The notes under the pieces are model-generated. The model did not search any database. It saw nothing but the letters and a program-made list of their open reading frames with translations, and was not told where the DNA came from. 64,000 bases of DNA from Poecilobothrus nobilitatus (lineage: Eukaryota; Arthropoda; Insecta; Diptera; Dolichopodidae). This document shows positions 61,356 through 64,000 of the stretch, piece after piece (position 1 is the stretch's first letter; each line of letters opens with the position of its first letter). The DNA lies in assembly GCA_947095535.1 (NCBI GenBank), contig OX352774.1, positions 234,633,825 to 234,697,824 of the forward strand, given 5' to 3'. The position numbers and the translations under genes were made by a program.

Positions 61356-61525
61356 ATAATATTAAACAGAAATATTCTTATTGTTTTTTATTTTATTACA
61401 ATATATCACAATATTTACAATATTATAACGGATGGAAACACAAATAACTTTTTTATTTTCTAACATAATTTATTTATTTATTTTTTTCTTTTTACAGATT
61501 ATAACTGAACTCTTGGAAATTTAAA

Positions 61526-62297
61526 ATGAATACGTACAGTACAACAACGCATTAAAACTATCGAATTTTTCTATTCTTCTCAACGATCAATTGTTCTGAC
61601 GCAGTGAAATTATCGCCGTTATTTTAACTCAAGTTTAGCGCCCACAGCTTCCATGATTATAAGTTTAGTCAGCCCTTTTGAGGAACTGGGTTCAGTTGCC
61701 AACCGTCCTGGAAGAGGTGCTCATCTAAATATTCGCACTGAAGACAACGTAGAAGCTGTGTGGCAGAGTGTTGCAAATGATCCATCTGTCTCAACTCGTC
61801 GCAGTTTCGGCCAATTTGGTATACCCAGAACAACTTTTAAAGTTGGATCTTCAGATGTATCCATACAAAATTTAAATTGTGCTACCGCAAGACCTTCAAG
61901 AACGACTACAATACGCTTCGCTTTACATAATTAGCCCACACAAAATTATTTTTTAAATAATCTTTTGATGTCAGATGAAGCGCATTTTAATTTAAGGGGC
62001 TATGCCAATAAGAAAAACTGTAGATTGTGGGGCACTGAAAATCCAAGGGCAATACATCAGCATCAGTCACACCCAATCAGATGCACTGTTTGGTGTTATG
62101 GCCACAAAAGTCATCGGCCCATATTTCTTTGAGAATGAGGACAAAACGCCAGAAACGGTCTCTGGGGCTTTTTGCCGAAGAATGATCAACAACTTGTTGC
62201 GGCCAATGGTGGAGCAACATGCTAATTTGTGGTTTAACAACCAACATGTATCGAGCAAAATGGTGGTCATTTGTCTGATGTTATATTTCACACATAG
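61526..62297 (+). pseudogene. IS630-Tc1-mariner superfamily transposase, internally deleted
   Basis: ATG at 61526 starts MNTY. After a one-base shift the frame gives QQRIKTIEFFYSS, a stop at 61605-61607, then FEELGSVANRPGRGAH and NDPSVSTRR, the paired helix-turn-helix region. Near 61840 the text moves to another frame (DLQMYPYKI, LPQDLQERL) and returns with LMSDEAHFNLRGY; the first catalytic Asp codon is 61974-61976. A further shift near 62095 gives VIGPYFFENEDKTPETVSG. After LWFNNQH about 100 residues, including the second catalytic Asp region and the last acidic residue, are missing. The text resumes at 62256 with QNGGHLSDVIFHT and a TAG at 62295-62297, the normal C-terminus. It cannot be active. 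No terminal inverted repeats were found. Confidence 0.88.
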
Positions 62298-64000
62298 TCC
62301 CATTAAATTTACGTGACTATGCGTGAACTATTAAAAATGCGTGTTTTGCATAACTAGGGCCACCCTTTAGAATTTATTTACTTATTTATTATTTAATTAT
62401 ATTATAATATGTATGTATAATTAGTAAAATATATGTATGAAACCTAATCCTTTCGAATAAAAGGCTGGTGTTTTAAACCTTTTACACCCTTAACTGAATT
62501 CGTATCAAAATTGCATTCATTATAATTAAAGAGAAAATGGGAATTGGGAAGAAAGCAAATATTGCGATGTCTTCTCTTTTTAAATTATGTCCAATCAGAT
62601 CTTTTTGTTTTTTCTTATTTTAATACTAAGGATAAGAAGGCAACATTGAAATTCTCAAAAGCGGAATTCATAACCATTTTTTCACTATTTATTAACATTA
62701 TATTTACAGAATATATATTCTATTTATATTTACAGAATATTAACAGTATTTCTTAAAGGATTAGTTAAATTTAGTGAAATATTGAAAAGAATTGAAGTTT
62801 ATAAAAGTTCTGGAATATGAAATGTTAAACCAGATAACCTGAAAAACTTTCCCAAAAGATCTAGTAAAAGCAGCAAACCCAAATATAAAAATTAGAATAT
62901 CTGTCGAAAATACTGGAACGTAATGATTGCCATCAACTATACTCAACATCACTAATTTAATCAATAGAAAGTACGTCTTGAGCGAGACTATCACTATAAA
63001 ATTTATCGATCTTAGCTAGTATTTAGTTGACCATAACTGTATCAAGTATCAGAAAACGAAAAATTCATTAATAGTAAATGAAACGTATACGAGTGTTATT
63101 ATTATTAAATATTTTCTGAAATTTAAAAAGATAAAAAATTGTTTGAAACAAGAATATATTATAGTTTTATTGAATTTTTTGTATACTTTCGGACAAACAC
63201 ACATTTCTACAATATATATATAGATACAAATGAATTTTTACATATAAAATAAAAATATATTGTTCCAGAATATTTAAATATGCTTTCTAGGAATCTGTAT
63301 TTTAGTTTTTTCTATCATATTTTTCTCTTTCATTCTCTATGATTAATTATTAAAGATTTTCTATAGATTTTCCATAAATTTTCCGAATCAAAATGAAAAT
63401 AATCTATAGATAAATTTTTTTGTATACATATTAATTGTTATGAATTCTTAGTATTAACATATCTATGTATTAACATTAATAATAATATAATTATATGCTT
63501 TGAAACATGTGATCACTTTCGCATTACTCCATATATTATATATGTTATATGTATATGTATAAACTCGATGTACATATTACTACATAACTATATGTTAAAT
63601 CTTAAATCATAATATTATGTCGGTTCACTATGAAATTGAAATGTAATTTTATATACTCAGCAGCAAGCAGTGTTTTGACAAACATTTTTTTTTTCTAAAT
63701 TATTTACTACTAAAAAATAAAATTAATCGAAATCAAATTCGTTTTATAAACCATTTTGATAATATTTAGGAAATACAAATTTATATTTGATTTGATTGTT
63801 TAGGAATTTTATTTTAGATCTCCCGGAGAATTAATTAAAAAGGGTTTACTATTTTATTGATGTTCAATTATGTGTTACGAAATTACTAAGGGTAGATTTA
63901 TCATAAAAATATTGAATGTCTTTCTTTTTAATTATGAGATTTCTAACAATATTGAGTTTTCAATATTTCTTATATGATTTTTTACGTCTTTAAAGTGTTT
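62298..64000. other. AT-rich DNA without recognisable genes
   Basis: The frames at 62544-62756 (plus) and 62761-62994 (minus) have no motif that I recognise. TA-rich text is frequent around 63530-63610. No dispersed repeat is seen. Confidence 0.5.

Noticed and set aside
62067..62303. 78-codon frame on the minus strand
   Set aside because: It is antisense to the Tc1/mariner-type pseudogene.

Overview
The window looks like intergenic or intronic DNA from an arthropod, most likely an insect. It is strongly AT-rich by eye, with many poly-A/poly-T runs. The only protein-coding text I can recognise comes from transposable elements: hAT, IS630-Tc1-mariner and non-LTR retrotransposons. No operons, bacterial genes, rRNA or canonical tRNA genes are visible. 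I found no host gene I can name. Two short open stretches, 9107-9295 (minus) and 39919-40131 (minus), are the only candidates for host exons, and both are weak.

Layout. 1-47 is the 3' end of a repeat I call Rep-B. 1751-2175 is the DNA-binding half of a dead Tc1/mariner-superfamily transposase. 2453-2624 is a foldback. 3989-4234 is a tRNA-headed SINE, with a second copy at 48247-48410. 6342-6733 is a foldback built of ~21-bp repeats. 10769-11112 is an inverted-repeat MITE. 13461-16480 is an array of Rep-B copies, and 33765-35340 is a full-length Rep-B. Rep-A copies lie at 19471-20790, 25579-26032, 26187-27984, 32141-33466, 49061-49830 and 51422-52741. Rep-C (23736-24626) carries ~141-bp tandem repeats. 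35505-36518 is a decayed non-LTR retrotransposon 3' half, and 50814-50927 is the C-terminal scrap of another. 43346-46004 is a nearly intact hAT element with terminal inverted repeats, a target-site duplication and a ZBED-type transposase broken by one stop and one frameshift. 54345-56112 is an imperfect tandem duplication with a conserved TATA-like motif. 61526-62297 is an internally deleted Tc1/mariner-type transposase.

How they fit together. The most striking theme is that Rep-A, Rep-B and Rep-C all carry a (GGAC)n tract near one end, a hairpin at the 3' end, and internal repeated modules, but differ otherwise. That design recalls the non-autonomous Helentron/DINE-1 and 'mini-me' elements described in flies. 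This link is inference from structure. Rep-A varies in the number of ~480-bp internal units, and Rep-A and Rep-B share module text, so they look like related families amplified over a range of ages. Older, heavily mutated relatives are visible at about 8521-8920, 12395-12790, 17295-17600 and 42650-43260. The rest is unremarkable AT-rich sequence with microsatellites.
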